DNA of 33,435 bases from Nonomuraea cypriaca. GTDB lineage: Bacteria; Actinomycetota; Actinomycetes; Streptosporangiales; Streptosporangiaceae. Shown piece after piece: positions 4,895 through 12,416 of this stretch. Within the stretch, counting starts at the first letter, position 1, and every line of letters begins with the position of its first letter. The stretch is from NCBI RefSeq assembly GCF_015645445.1, contig NZ_JADOGI010000116.1, positions 1-33,435 on the forward strand, written 5' to 3'. The position numbers and the translations under genes were made by a program. Under the pieces are notes generated by a model, which ran no database searches, was not told the origin of the DNA, and saw only the letters and a program-made list of their open reading frames with translations.

Positions 4895-6994
4895 ATGAAC
4901 GAAGCACCCCCCATCACGACCCTGGCCGGCTCCACGGCCTACGCCGATGCCGTCCGGCTGGCGGTCGACTCCGCCGCGGCCTACTACGCCGACGGCACCT
5001 CCACGCTCGACGACGACGCCTACGACCGGCTGGTCCGCGGCATCGCCGCCTACGAGGCGGCCCATCCGGGTGAGGTGCTGCCGGCTTCGCCGACGGGCAA
5101 GGTGGCCGGCGGGGCCGTGGTGGGCGACGTGCCGCACACGGTGCCGATGCTCAGCCTCGACAACGTCTTCGGCGACGAGCAGCTCGCCGACTGGGCGGCC
5201 GCGCTGGAGCGCAGGATCGGCCGCCCGGTCACGGCCTGGAGCGTGGAGCCCAAGCTCGACGGGCTGGCGATCTCGGCCCGCTACCGCCACGGCCGCCTGG
5301 CCCAGCTCGTCACACGCGGCGACGGCACGGCGGGAGAGGACGTCTCCCACGCCATCGGCACCATCGCCGGCCTGCCCGACCGGCTGGCCGGCCCGGTCAC
5401 GGTGGAGCTGCGCGGCGAGGTCATGATGACCGCCTCGCAGTTCGAGGACGCCTGCGCCAAGCGCCAGGCGCACGACGGGACCACGTTCGCCAACCCGCGC
5501 AGCGCGGCGGCGGGCACGTTACGCGCGCAGGATCGGCCCTACGTCTGCGAGCTGACGTTCTTCGGCTACGGCGTGGTCCCCTCGCCCGAGGACACCTCCG
5601 AGCTGGCCGAGCGCCTGCGGGAGCTGCCGCACAGCGAGATCATGGACTGGGTCGCCGCGCAAGGCGTGCGGACCACCGCCGCCACGCCCGTCGCCGGCAT
5701 CGTCGCCGAGACCCTCGACCGGGTGCGGGAGCGGGTCGGGGAGATCGCCGCGGTCCGTGCCGACCTGCCGTTCGGCATCGACGGCATCGTGATCAAGTGC
5801 GACCTGGCCTCCGATCAGGCCGAGGCCGGGTTCAGCTCCCGTGCGCCCCGATGGGCCGTGGCGTACAAGCTGCCACCCGTCGAGAAGGTCACCCGTCTGC
5901 TCGCCGTGGAGTGGAACACCGGCCGCACCGGGGTGATCGCGCCGCGCGCCGTGCTGGAGCCGGTCGAGCTGGACGGCAGCACCGTCACCTACGCCACCCT
6001 GCACAACGTCGCCGACATCACCCGCCGGGGGCTGATGCTCGGTGACAGCGTGACCGTCTACAAGGCGGGCGACGTGATCCCCAGGGTGGCGGCACCGGTC
6101 GTCCACCTGCGCACCGGCGACGAGAAGCCGATCGAGATCCCGCGGGTCTGCCCGTCCTGCGGCGACGCGATCGACACCTCGCAGGAGCGCTGGCGGTGCG
6201 TGCGGGGCCGCGCCTGCCGCGCGATCGCGTCCATCACGTACGCGGTCGGCCGTGACCAGCTCGACATCGAAGGTCTGGCCGAGAACCGGATCAAGCAGTT
6301 GCTCGACGCGGGGCTGATCATCGACTTCGCCGACCTCTTCTTCCTGACCCGCGAGCAGTTGCTGGGGCTGGAGCGGATGGGCGAGACCAGCACCGACAAT
6401 CTGCTCGCGGCGCTCGAGCAGGCCAAGTCCAGGCCGCTCAGCAGGGTGTTCGCGGCGCTCGGGGTGCGCGGCACCGGCCGGTCGATGAGCCGGCGCATCG
6501 CCCGCCACTTCGCCACGATGGACGCCATCCGGGCGGCAGACGCCGAGGCGATCCAGCAGGTGGAGGGCATGGGGCCGGAGAAGGCGCCGGTCGTGGTGTC
6601 CGAGCTGATCGAGGTGGCCCTGCTCATCGACAAGCTGGTCAAGGCCGGGGTCAACATGACCGAGCCCGGCGCCGCCTCACCCACGGAGGAGGCGCCGGCC
6701 GAGGAGGCCGAGCTGCCGCTGGCCTCGATGTCGGTGGTGGTCACCGGCGCGATGACCGGGCCGCTGGCGCAGCTGTCGCGCAACGAGGTCAACGAGTTGA
6801 TCGAACGAGCGGGTGGCAAGGCGTCCTCCAGCGTGTCGGCCAAGACCTCGCTGCTGGTGGCGGGGGAGAAGGCCGGCTCCAAGCGGGCCAAGGCCGAGAG
6901 CCTGGGCGTGCGGATCATCACCCCGGAGGAGTTCGCCACCCAGGTCGTCGACTTCCTCCCCCAGGGCATCGCGACCGCCGTGACGCCCTTGTAG
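4895..6994 (+). CDS. ligA: NAD-dependent DNA ligase LigA (divergent copy)
   Basis: A 699-residue protein with all LigA domains: Ia (about 12-65), nucleotidyltransferase with the adenylated lysine K120 in EPKLDGLAIS, the FGIDGIVIKCD and RWAVAYKLPP motifs, an OB fold (TYATLHNVADITRRG, VYKAGDVIPRV), a four-cysteine zinc site near 419-442 (CPSC, then CVRGRAC), helix-hairpin-helix repeats (about 455-590) and a C-terminal BRCT domain (about 608-690). It seals nicks using NAD. Domain Ia is divergent: the conserved Y-H pair of the NAD site appears as AYYADGT, although the following D-x2-AYDRLV is kept. Main actinobacterial LigA proteins usually keep Y-x-Y-H-V, so this may be a second copy. No clear ribosome site precedes the ATG. 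Confidence 0.9.
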   Translation: MNEAPPITTLAGSTAYADAVRLAVDSAAAYYADGTSTLDDDAYDRLVRGIAAYEAAHPGEVLPASPTGKVAGGAVVGDVPHTVPMLSLDNVFGDEQLADWAAALERRIGRPVTAWSVEPKLDGLAISARYRHGRLAQLVTRGDGTAGEDVSHAIGTIAGLPDRLAGPVTVELRGEVMMTASQFEDACAKRQAHDGTTFANPRSAAAGTLRAQDRPYVCELTFFGYGVVPSPEDTSELAERLRELPHSEIMDWVAAQGVRTTAATPVAGIVAETLDRVRERVGEIAAVRADLPFGIDGIVIKCDLASDQAEAGFSSRAPRWAVAYKLPPVEKVTRLLAVEWNTGRTGVIAPRAVLEPVELDGSTVTYATLHNVADITRRGLMLGDSVTVYKAGDVIPRVAAPVVHLRTGDEKPIEIPRVCPSCGDAIDTSQERWRCVRGRACRAIASITYAVGRDQLDIEGLAENRIKQLLDAGLIIDFADLFFLTREQLLGLERMGETSTDNLLAALEQAKSRPLSRVFAALGVRGTGRSMSRRIARHFATMDAIRAADAEAIQQVEGMGPEKAPVVVSELIEVALLIDKLVKAGVNMTEPGAASPTEEAPAEEAELPLASMSVVVTGAMTGPLAQLSRNEVNELIERAGGKASSSVSAKTSLLVAGEKAGSKRAKAESLGVRIITPEEFATQVVDFLPQGIATAVTPL

Positions 6995-7154
6995 GCGCCG
7001 GACGGTGGCCCGCGAGTGCGGTCGGTCCTCATCGTGGATCACAGCCGGTTGGCCGGGGTCGGCCGCGCAGGTTCACCCAGTTGGAGCGGGCGGTCGAAGG
7101 GATCAGCCGGCGCATGCTGACGTGAGCTCTGCTGAGCCCACAATACTGAAGTGC

Positions 7155-7170
7155 ACTGCAATTTTGCAGT
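7155..7170. promoter_or_regulatory. Putative TetR operator
   Basis: A perfect inverted repeat ACTGCAA-TT-TTGCAGT lies 12 bp before the start codon of the TetR gene at 7183. A -10-like TACAGA is at 7175-7180, so a bound repressor would cover the promoter. Autorepression is inferred. The rest of 6995-7154 shows no gene, terminator or other signal I can support. Confidence 0.55.
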
Positions 7171-7182
7171 AGGCTACAGATT

Positions 7183-7821
7183 ATGACCGAAGGGCTGCGG
7201 GAGCGGAAGAAGCGGCAGACCCGCCGGCGCATCTCCGAGGTGGCCATCGGCCTGTTCGTGGAGCGCGGGTTCGAGCGGGTCACGATCGCCGAGGTCGCGG
7301 CGGCCGCCGAGGTGTCGGTGAACACCGTCTACAACTACTTCGAGGCCAAGGAGGACCTGGTCCTGCCGCCCGAGGAGGCCTCGCCGCAGCGGCTGGCCGG
7401 CATGGTGCGCGACCGGCCGCCGGGCCAGTCGGCGGCGGGCGCGGTGCTGGCGCGGTTGCGCGAGGAGGTGCGCGGGCGGGAGCGCCGGGTGGGGCTGAGC
7501 GCGGGGTTCGGGCGCGTGCTGGAGATGATGATGGCCGCTCCCACGCTCACCGCGCGACTGGAGGGGCTCGGCCACCAGATGACCGACGCGCTGGCCGCCG
7601 TACTGGCCGAGGAGACCGGGGCCGCCGAGGGCGACCCGCTGCCGCGGGTGGTGGCCTGGCACATCGGGTCCCTGCACGCGCTGGTCCTGGCCGAGATCGC
7701 CCGCCGCACGGCGTCGGGTGAGCGCCCCGACGCGATCGCCGAGGCCGTGCTGGAACTGCTGGACGTCGTGGAAAGCCTGCTGGGCGAGCGCGTCCTCACC
7801 TATGCCGTACGAAAGGATTGA
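7183..7821 (+). CDS. TetR-family transcriptional regulator
   Basis: A 212-residue protein with an N-terminal helix-turn-helix at about 10-57 (KKRQTRRRISEVAIGLFVER, then IAEVAAAAEVSVNTVYNYF, EAKEDLV). The C-terminal helical part is of the ligand-binding type. The ATG at 7183 follows the operator and -10 closely, so the transcript is probably leaderless. It is followed after 3 bp by the DUF6204 gene, probably in one operon. The ligand is unknown. Confidence 0.87.
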   Translation: MTEGLRERKKRQTRRRISEVAIGLFVERGFERVTIAEVAAAAEVSVNTVYNYFEAKEDLVLPPEEASPQRLAGMVRDRPPGQSAAGAVLARLREEVRGRERRVGLSAGFGRVLEMMMAAPTLTARLEGLGHQMTDALAAVLAEETGAAEGDPLPRVVAWHIGSLHALVLAEIARRTASGERPDAIAEAVLELLDVVESLLGERVLTYAVRKD

Positions 7822-7824
7822 CCG

Positions 7825-8124
7825 TTGTTCAGGGTGACGATCAGGGGCAAGTTCAAGGGGCTGGACGCGGCCGGGCGGGCCGCCGTGCTGGCGGCGGGGG
7901 GCACCGCCTTCACCGAGGCCGGGACGTTCACCCACGACCAGAGCGTGTCGGCGTTCACGTTCCGCTGCGAGGTGCCCGCCGGGCCTGACGACGGGGAGGA
8001 CGAGGCCGGCCTGGAGGCGATGGCCGCGCTGGAGGCCCACGGGCACGCGTACGAGATCCTGAAGATCGCAGTGACGGACATGCGGGAAATCAAGATCCGG
8101 AGAAAACTTCCCAAATCCGGCTGA
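7825..8124 (+). CDS. DUF6204-like small protein
   Basis: A 99-residue protein starting at TTG 7825, with GAAAGG at 7811-7816 as ribosome site overlapping the end of the TetR gene. It begins FRVTIRGKFKGLDAAGRAA and contains GTFTHDQSVSAFTFRCEV, the pattern of actinobacterial proteins annotated as DUF6204. No catalytic motif, signal peptide or membrane segment is visible. Its predicted beta-alpha-beta pattern suggests a small ferredoxin-like fold. The function is unknown; cotranscription with a TetR regulator is the only clue. Confidence 0.7.
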   Translation: MFRVTIRGKFKGLDAAGRAAVLAAGGTAFTEAGTFTHDQSVSAFTFRCEVPAGPDDGEDEAGLEAMAALEAHGHAYEILKIAVTDMREIKIRRKLPKSG

Positions 8125-8201
8125 ACCGCGGCATGAGGCTGGCCGCGCCGAACTTCCGGTCGTTGAAAGTCAGTACCGGGGCCCCGGCACCTCGGCCCTT
8201 G

Positions 8202-8229
8202 CCGGCCTGCGGCGTCGACCGCAGGCCGG
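8202..8229. terminator. Bidirectional terminator hairpin
   Basis: A perfect 11-bp stem, CCGGCCTGCGG/CCGCAGGCCGG, with a 6-nt loop CGTCGA. It lies between the convergent DUF6204 gene (ends 8124) and the SDR gene (ends 8241), where a shared terminator is expected. There is no long T-run, which is common in actinomycetes. Confidence 0.7.
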
Positions 8230-8240
8230 TTGGGCGGTGA

Positions 8241-8984
8241 TCACCACGCGACGGGGCCGAGGCGATCGATGAAGGTCCCGGTCGGCCCATCGGCGTCGAT
8301 CATCGCGAGTTTCACGATCGAGTCGGTGCCCTCGGTGACGGTCAGCTCGCCGGTGTGATTGTTGATGTCGGTGGCGGCGAATTTGCGATTGGCGACTTCT
8401 CCGGGAGTGGCGACATTGAACTTGATCTTCGGGAGCGCCTGGGCGTACCGGACGGTGATCATGTTCAGCGCCGCTTTCGAGGAGCTGTGGGCGAGCTCGT
8501 GGAACTTCGAGAAGGGCTGCTCTGGATCGGTCACGACCGTGAAGGAACCGCCACCGCTGGACACCATCACCACCCGCGGATGATCCGCCGCCTGCAGCAG
8601 GGGTAGGAACGCATGCGTGACCCTGATCGGCCCGTACACGTTGGTGTCGTAGACGGAATGAATTTCGTCGGCCGTCGCGTCCGCGGGCGCCATACCCCTT
8701 CCTGGCGCGCCGGCGTTGTTGATCAGCACATCGAGCCGGTCGGTGTGCTTCCTTACGAGCCGTACGGCGTCGGTCACCGACTCGTCCGAGGTCACGTCCA
8801 GCGGGACCATGACCACGTTCGCGCCACCCTCAGCCAGCATGCCGGCGGCTGCCCGTCCTCGACCTTCGTCACGCGAGCCGAGAAAGATCGTCCAGCCCTG
8901 TTCGCCGAGCCGCCGGGCCGCCTCAAGACCGAGTCCCTTGTTGCCACCGGTGATCAGCACCGAGGTCTTTTCCGAGTTCGTCAT
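8241..8984 (-). CDS. SDR-family protein, probable ECF41 target, catalytic Tyr replaced by His
   Basis: A 247-residue short-chain dehydrogenase fold: TGGNKGLG (12-19), LDVTSD, INNAG (88-92) and VVMVSSGGGSF with the catalytic serine. The YxxxK motif is AHSSSK (165-170): lysine K170 is present, but the catalytic tyrosine position is His166 (codon CAC at 8487-8489). Classical SDRs need this tyrosine for hydride transfer, so activity is doubtful or altered. The frame runs back to a GTG at 9008, but that codon lies inside the ECF-type promoter (8994-9020), so ATG 8984 is chosen. ECF41 sigma genes are often next to genes for SDR-type, carboxymuconolactone decarboxylase or other oxidoreductase proteins, matching this arrangement. 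Confidence 0.85.
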   Translation of the reverse strand: MTNSEKTSVLITGGNKGLGLEAARRLGEQGWTIFLGSRDEGRGRAAAGMLAEGGANVVMVPLDVTSDESVTDAVRLVRKHTDRLDVLINNAGAPGRGMAPADATADEIHSVYDTNVYGPIRVTHAFLPLLQAADHPRVVMVSSGGGSFTVVTDPEQPFSKFHELAHSSSKAALNMITVRYAQALPKIKFNVATPGEVANRKFAATDINNHTGELTVTEGTDSIVKLAMIDADGPTGTFIDRLGPVAW

Positions 8985-8993
8985 GCCCTCAAA

Positions 8994-9020
8994 GACGATT
9001 TGCCGCACTCGGCTGTGACA
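8994..9020 (-). promoter_or_regulatory. ECF41-type promoter of the SDR gene
   Basis: On the minus strand there is TGTCACA (9014-9020), a 16-bp spacer, and CGTC (8994-8997). From memory, this is the target consensus reported for ECF41 sigma factors (-35 TGTCACA, -10 CGTC). The start codon at 8984 lies 9 nt beyond the -10. Confidence 0.75.
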
Positions 9021-9093
9021 CGTGTGACCGACCTCACCACCGGGAGTCCGTTGCGGGCCGGTGGCTGGTACCGACCACTTTCCATGGTTGCGA

Positions 9094-9120
9094 TGTCACG
9101 AATCGGCCGGCCTTCTCGTC
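9094..9120 (+). promoter_or_regulatory. ECF41-type promoter of the sigma factor gene
   Basis: TGTCACG (9094-9100), a 16-bp spacer and CGTC (9117-9120): the same pattern and spacing as the divergent promoter, with one change in the last -35 base. It points at the sigma gene itself (start 9185), implying positive autoregulation. Confidence 0.65.
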
Positions 9121-9184
9121 TCGTGTATGGGATCTGGGACCTGCGCCACCCATCGTGGTGTCAGGGCTTCAAGGATGGGCTGGG

Positions 9185-10105
9185 ATGACGCGAGACAAGG
9201 AATTCGAGGAACTGCGACCGCTGTTGTTCTCGATCTCTTACCGGATCTTGGGCAGCGTGGCCGAGGCCGAGGACGCCGTCCAGGAGGCCTGGCTGCGCTA
9301 CGCGGCGACCTCGACGCAACCGCGATCCACCAAGGCCTTCCTCTCGGCGACGGTCACCAGGATCTCGATCGACGTGCTGCGCTCCGCCCGGGTTCGCCGG
9401 GAGGAGTACGTCGGGCCGTGGTTCCCCGAACCGCTGCTCACCGACCCCTACCAGGACCCGGAACGCTCCGCGGAACTGGCCGACTCGGTGTCGATGGCGG
9501 CGCTACTGCTGCTGGAGCGGCTCAGCCCGCTCGAACGCGCCGTCTTCGTGCTCCGGGAGGTGTTCAGGTTCGACTTCGCGGACGTCGCCTCGGCGGTGGG
9601 CCGCTCGGAGGCGGCATGCCGCCAGCTCGCGTCACGGGCACGCCGCCACATGCAGGATGGCCGGCCCCGGTTCGTGACCGACCGGGGAAAGCACGCCGAA
9701 CTCGCCGAGCGATTCTTCGACGCCCTCAGGAAAGGGGACGTCGACGGGCTGCGCGAGCTCCTCGCCGCCGACGCTCAGTTGGTCAGCGACGGCGGCGGCA
9801 AGATCGGGGGCAAGGGTCGCGTCCACGGCATCGAGAAGGTCGTCCGGGTGCTGGCCGCCGCCGTGCCTCCGCTCTCCCAGATCGGAGGCGTGCTTGAAGC
9901 ACACGAGGTGAACGGTCAGCCGGGCGCGATCCTCCGCGACCGCGATGGCAGGATCATCAACACCTGGACGCTCGACATCCTCGACGGACGCATCCAGACC
10001 ATCCGCTCGGTGATCAATCCGGACAAGCTCGGGCACCTGGGCCCCGTCGCAGACGCCCGCGCGGTCATCCGCGAAAAGAACCAGGCCCGCCGGCGACCGA
10101 CATGA
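9185..10105 (+). CDS. ECF sigma factor, ECF41/SigJ type with fused SnoaL-like domain
   Basis: A 306-residue protein. Sigma region 2 spans about 5-75 (FEELRPLLFSISYRILGSV, EDAVQEAWLRY, LSATVTRISIDVLRSARVRR), followed by a linker with YVGPWFPEPLL characteristic of ECF41, region 4 at about 105-160 (LSPLERAVFVLREVF, ADVASAVGRSEAACRQLASR) and a C-terminal SnoaL-like domain (about 168-290). The C-terminal segments DGGGK and NPDKL match the motifs through which this domain controls sigma activity in place of a separate anti-sigma factor. It would direct RNA polymerase to TGTCACA/CGTC promoters, two of which flank the gene start. ATG 9185 is chosen for homology; upstream GTG 9155 is possible. The inducing signal is unknown. 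Confidence 0.88.
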   Translation: MTRDKEFEELRPLLFSISYRILGSVAEAEDAVQEAWLRYAATSTQPRSTKAFLSATVTRISIDVLRSARVRREEYVGPWFPEPLLTDPYQDPERSAELADSVSMAALLLLERLSPLERAVFVLREVFRFDFADVASAVGRSEAACRQLASRARRHMQDGRPRFVTDRGKHAELAERFFDALRKGDVDGLRELLAADAQLVSDGGGKIGGKGRVHGIEKVVRVLAAAVPPLSQIGGVLEAHEVNGQPGAILRDRDGRIINTWTLDILDGRIQTIRSVINPDKLGHLGPVADARAVIREKNQARRRPT

Positions 10106-10179
10106 CACGCAGAGCCGCGATCAACGCCAAAGACCAAGGCCCGGCACCCCTCGGTGACCGGCGTCTACCTGGTGCTCGC

Positions 10180-10197
10180 CACGGCGTGACCGCCGTG
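10180..10197. terminator. Hairpin between convergent sigma and arsM genes
   Basis: CACGGCG-TGAC-CGCCGTG, a 7-bp stem with 4-nt loop, midway between the convergent stop codons at 10105 and 10221. Likely a shared terminator; there is no T-run. Confidence 0.5.
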
Positions 10198-10220
10198 ACG
10201 CCGGCGTGCGCAGGCGCGGG

Positions 10221-11003
10221 TCAGATGCTCCCTGGTGACGCCGGGGCGGTCCCCGGCTTGGTCGCCTGCACGATGGCCGAGTGCAGGCCGCCGCCGGCGT
10301 CGGTGGTGGGCATGATGTGGATGCCGGTGAAGCCGACCGTCCGCAGCAGCTGCTCGTACTCGCCGGCGGTCAGGGTGCCATTGGCGCAGCCGACGCGCTG
10401 CTCGGCGGCTGCGCGGGCGGCCGGGTCCAGGCCGTCGTCGGCGATGACGTCGCTGATACCCACGCGTCCGCCGCGCCTCAGGACGCGGAATGCCTCGGCC
10501 AGCACGGCGGTTTTGTCGGTGGAGAGGTTGATGACGCAGTTGGAGATGACGATGTCGACGGCGGCCGCGGGCAGCGGGATGGCCTCGATGTGGCCGTGCA
10601 GGAACTCCACGTTGCTCGCTCCGGCTTGCGCGGCGTTGGCGCGGGCCAGGGCGAGCATGTCGTGGCTGCCGTCCAGGCCGTAGGCGTGGCCGGTGGGACC
10701 GACGCGGCGAGCCGACAGCAGCACGTCCATGCCGCCGCCGGAGCCGAGGTCCAGGACCGTCTCGCCGGGGCGTAGGTCGGCGACGGCGAGCGGGTTGCCG
10801 CAGCCGAGACTGGCGCGCGACGCGGCCTCCGGCACGGTGGGGGTGTCGCCTTCGGTGTAGGCGGCGGCGCCGAAACAGCCGTCGGTGAGGGCATTGGCCT
10901 CGCAGTCCAGCGGGGTGCCGCCGGCGGCGGCAACCTGGGCCAGGTGTGAGTAGCGCCGGACAGTGGCCTCCCGGGTGGCGGCAGGGCCAGCGGGCTCGCT
11001 CAT
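10221..11003 (-). CDS. arsM: Arsenite methyltransferase ArsM
   Basis: A 260-residue SAM-dependent methyltransferase. Motif I is VLDLGSGGGMDVLLSARRVG (83-102) and post-I is YGLDGSHDMLALARANA. Arsenic-binding cysteines are visible at C68 (LGCGNP), C156 (ISNCVIN) and C206 (VGCANG), with C34 and C43 (ALTDGCFG) near the N terminus, matching the conserved pattern of ArsM. The enzyme converts arsenite stepwise to methylated, volatile arsenicals in the cytoplasm. Its ATG overlaps the stop of the upstream arsR (ATGA), so the two are translationally coupled and repressed together. It is the last gene of this unit. Confidence 0.92.
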   Translation of the reverse strand: MSEPAGPAATREATVRRYSHLAQVAAAGGTPLDCEANALTDGCFGAAAYTEGDTPTVPEAASRASLGCGNPLAVADLRPGETVLDLGSGGGMDVLLSARRVGPTGHAYGLDGSHDMLALARANAAQAGASNVEFLHGHIEAIPLPAAAVDIVISNCVINLSTDKTAVLAEAFRVLRRGGRVGISDVIADDGLDPAARAAAEQRVGCANGTLTAGEYEQLLRTVGFTGIHIMPTTDAGGGLHSAIVQATKPGTAPASPGSI

Positions 11004-11356
11004 CGGGGATCTCCTGACGGGGGTGTGCAGGTCGGCGGGGTGGGGGCCGGGCGGCCCATGACGAGGTCGGCGGCGCTGGGGAAGCGCTCCACGCAGGCGG
11101 CGTTGATCCGGTAGAAGGCCGAGGTGCCGACCCGGTCGACCAGCACGAACCGCACCTCGGACAGGACCTTGAGGTGGGCCGAGACGGTGGACTGGCCTAC
11201 CTCGACGGCCTCGACGATCTCACCGACGCTCATCGGCGCGCCGCGGCGGGCCAGCAGCGAGACGATCTGCACGCGGGTGGCGTCGGCCAGGGCCTTGAAC
11301 CAGGAGGCGTACTCGGCGGCGGTGGGCCGGTCGAGCGGCCCTTTCTCCCCATTCAT
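11000..11356 (-). CDS. arsR: ArsR-family repressor of the arsR-arsM unit
   Basis: A 118-residue winged-helix repressor: WFKALADATRVQIVSLLARR, VGEIVEAVEVGQSTVSAHLK and VLSEVRFVLVDRVGTSAFYR. The usual ELCVCDL metal-binding box on the recognition helix is replaced by MSVGEIVEAV, without cysteines. The only cysteines are in the C-terminal part (ACVERF, PPTCTPP), so the As(III) site, if any, must be of the C-terminal type described for some ArsR proteins. The start codon lies within the operator at 11351-11381. It overlaps arsM by 4 nt. Confidence 0.86.
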   Translation of the reverse strand: MNGEKGPLDRPTAAEYASWFKALADATRVQIVSLLARRGAPMSVGEIVEAVEVGQSTVSAHLKVLSEVRFVLVDRVGTSAFYRINAACVERFPSAADLVMGRPAPTPPTCTPPSGDPR

Positions 11357-11381
11357 CGTTTATCGACGATAGACGATGAAT
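11351..11381. promoter_or_regulatory. 31-bp palindromic ArsR operator over the start codon
   Basis: Outer arms ATTCATCGT (11351-11359) and ACGATGAAT (11373-11381) enclose inner arms TATCG-A-CGATA (11361-11371). Only one base pair (T/G at 11360 and 11372) breaks the 31-bp symmetry. The arsR start codon (11354-11356) lies inside the outer arm, so a bound repressor sits on the transcription start. Confidence 0.75.
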
Positions 11382-11452
11382 GATGGCCGGGGAAGGGCCT
11401 CAGCCGATGCGATGGAGACCGCGATGGGGTTGCCTGGGGCTGAGAGCGGGCT

Positions 11453-11977
11453 TCAGGTGATGACGGGGCTGCGGCGTTCGACCACGACGTCGCGCCAGCT
11501 GCCGTGATGGCGGCCGATGCGCTCGCGTACGCCGATCGTCCGGAACCCGGCGCGGGTGTGCAGGGCCAGGCTGGCGGTGTTCTCGGGGAAGATTCCGGAC
11601 TGGATGGTCCAGACGCCGGCCGCTTCGGTGGAGGCGATCAGGGCGCGGAGCAGGGCGAGGCCGCCGCCGCGGCGGCGGGCCGCGGGGTGCACGTAGACCG
11701 AATGCTCGACCACCCCGGCGTACGCGCTGCGCGCCGAGACGGCCGATGCGGCGATCCAGCCGAGCACCCGGCCGGATGCGCCATCGAGGGGACCGAGGGC
11801 GACCTGCCGGTGGCCGGGCAGCCTGGCCGCGTCGAACTGCGGCCAGGCGGGGGCGGTGGTCTCGAAGGTGGCCTGGCCTTCGTCGATACCCCACTGGTAG
11901 ATGGCCAGTACCTGGTCGGCGTGCTCGTCGCGCATGGGCTGGATCAGCGACTCGCGGGGGTTCACGGTGAGGCTCAC
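11453..11977 (-). CDS. arsN: GNAT N-acetyltransferase, ArsN / phosphinothricin acetyltransferase type
   Basis: A 174-residue GNAT protein. It shows IRPMR-type start (IQPMRDEHADQVLAIYQWGI), TFETTAPAWPQFD, VLGWIAASAVSARSAYAGV, EHSVYVHPAARRRGGGLALL (the acetyl-CoA loop, R-R-x-G-G-G) and TIQSGIFPENTASLALHTRA. This matches ArsN1 and phosphinothricin acetyltransferases closely. ArsN1 acetylates the amino group of arsinothricin, an organoarsenical glutamate mimic; the relative detoxifies phosphinothricin. Its place in an ars operon favours the arsenical substrate. GTG 11977 overlaps the arsC stop (GTGA) and has GGAG 7 nt upstream. Confidence 0.86.
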   Translation of the reverse strand: MSLTVNPRESLIQPMRDEHADQVLAIYQWGIDEGQATFETTAPAWPQFDAARLPGHRQVALGPLDGASGRVLGWIAASAVSARSAYAGVVEHSVYVHPAARRRGGGLALLRALIASTEAAGVWTIQSGIFPENTASLALHTRAGFRTIGVRERIGRHHGSWRDVVVERRSPVIT

Positions 11978-12408
11978 CTGCTCACTCCGTCCGCGGGAGC
12001 GGCGGTGAGGTCGGCGATCAGTGCGCGTACACGGGCCTCGATCGCGTTTCTGATCGGCCGCACGGCTTCGACGCCGCGCCCGGCCGGGTCGTCCAGCACC
12101 CAGTCCTCGTAGCGTTTGCCGGGGAAGATGGGGCATGCGTCACCGCAGCCCATGGTGATGACCACGTCGCCGGCCTGGACGGCGTCGGCGGTGAGCACCT
12201 TGGGGATCTCGCCCGTGATGTCGATGCCGACCTCGGCCATCGCCTCCACGACAGCCGGGTTCACCTGATCGGCGGGTGCGGATCCGGCTGAGCGCACGCG
12301 GACGCGGTCGCCTGCCAGGTGGGTGAGGAAGGCGGCGGCCATCTGGGAGCGGCCGGCGTTGTGCACGCACACGAACAACACCTGCGGCATGTCGGGCTGG
12401 TCGGACAC
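11974..12408 (-). CDS. arsC: Arsenate reductase ArsC (low-molecular-weight phosphatase fold)
   Basis: A 144-residue protein with the phosphatase-like P loop VCVHNAGRSQ (nucleophile C14, R20), the conserved region EIPKVLTADAVQAGDVVITM, cysteines C88 and C92 in GCGDACP, and the DDPAGR acid motif near 106. The three cysteines fit the thioredoxin-linked disulfide cascade type (as in pI258 ArsC), though actinobacterial relatives can use mycothiol. It reduces arsenate to arsenite in the cytoplasm, supplying substrate for ArsM. ATG 12408 lies 9 bp after the aquaporin stop; the 3' end overlaps arsN. Confidence 0.93.
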   Translation of the reverse strand: MSDQPDMPQVLFVCVHNAGRSQMAAAFLTHLAGDRVRVRSAGSAPADQVNPAVVEAMAEVGIDITGEIPKVLTADAVQAGDVVITMGCGDACPIFPGKRYEDWVLDDPAGRGVEAVRPIRNAIEARVRALIADLTAAPADGVSR

Positions 12409-12416
12409 CGTTCCTC

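Noticed and set aside
3514..4935. 473-residue minus-strand frame across the tRNAs and the nitroreductase gene
   Set aside because: It crosses structural tRNA genes and the antisense of a clear coding region; not a real gene.
8241..9008. GTG at 9008 as the start of the second SDR
   Set aside because: It lies between the -35 and -10 of the ECF41-type promoter, so it would not be in the mRNA.
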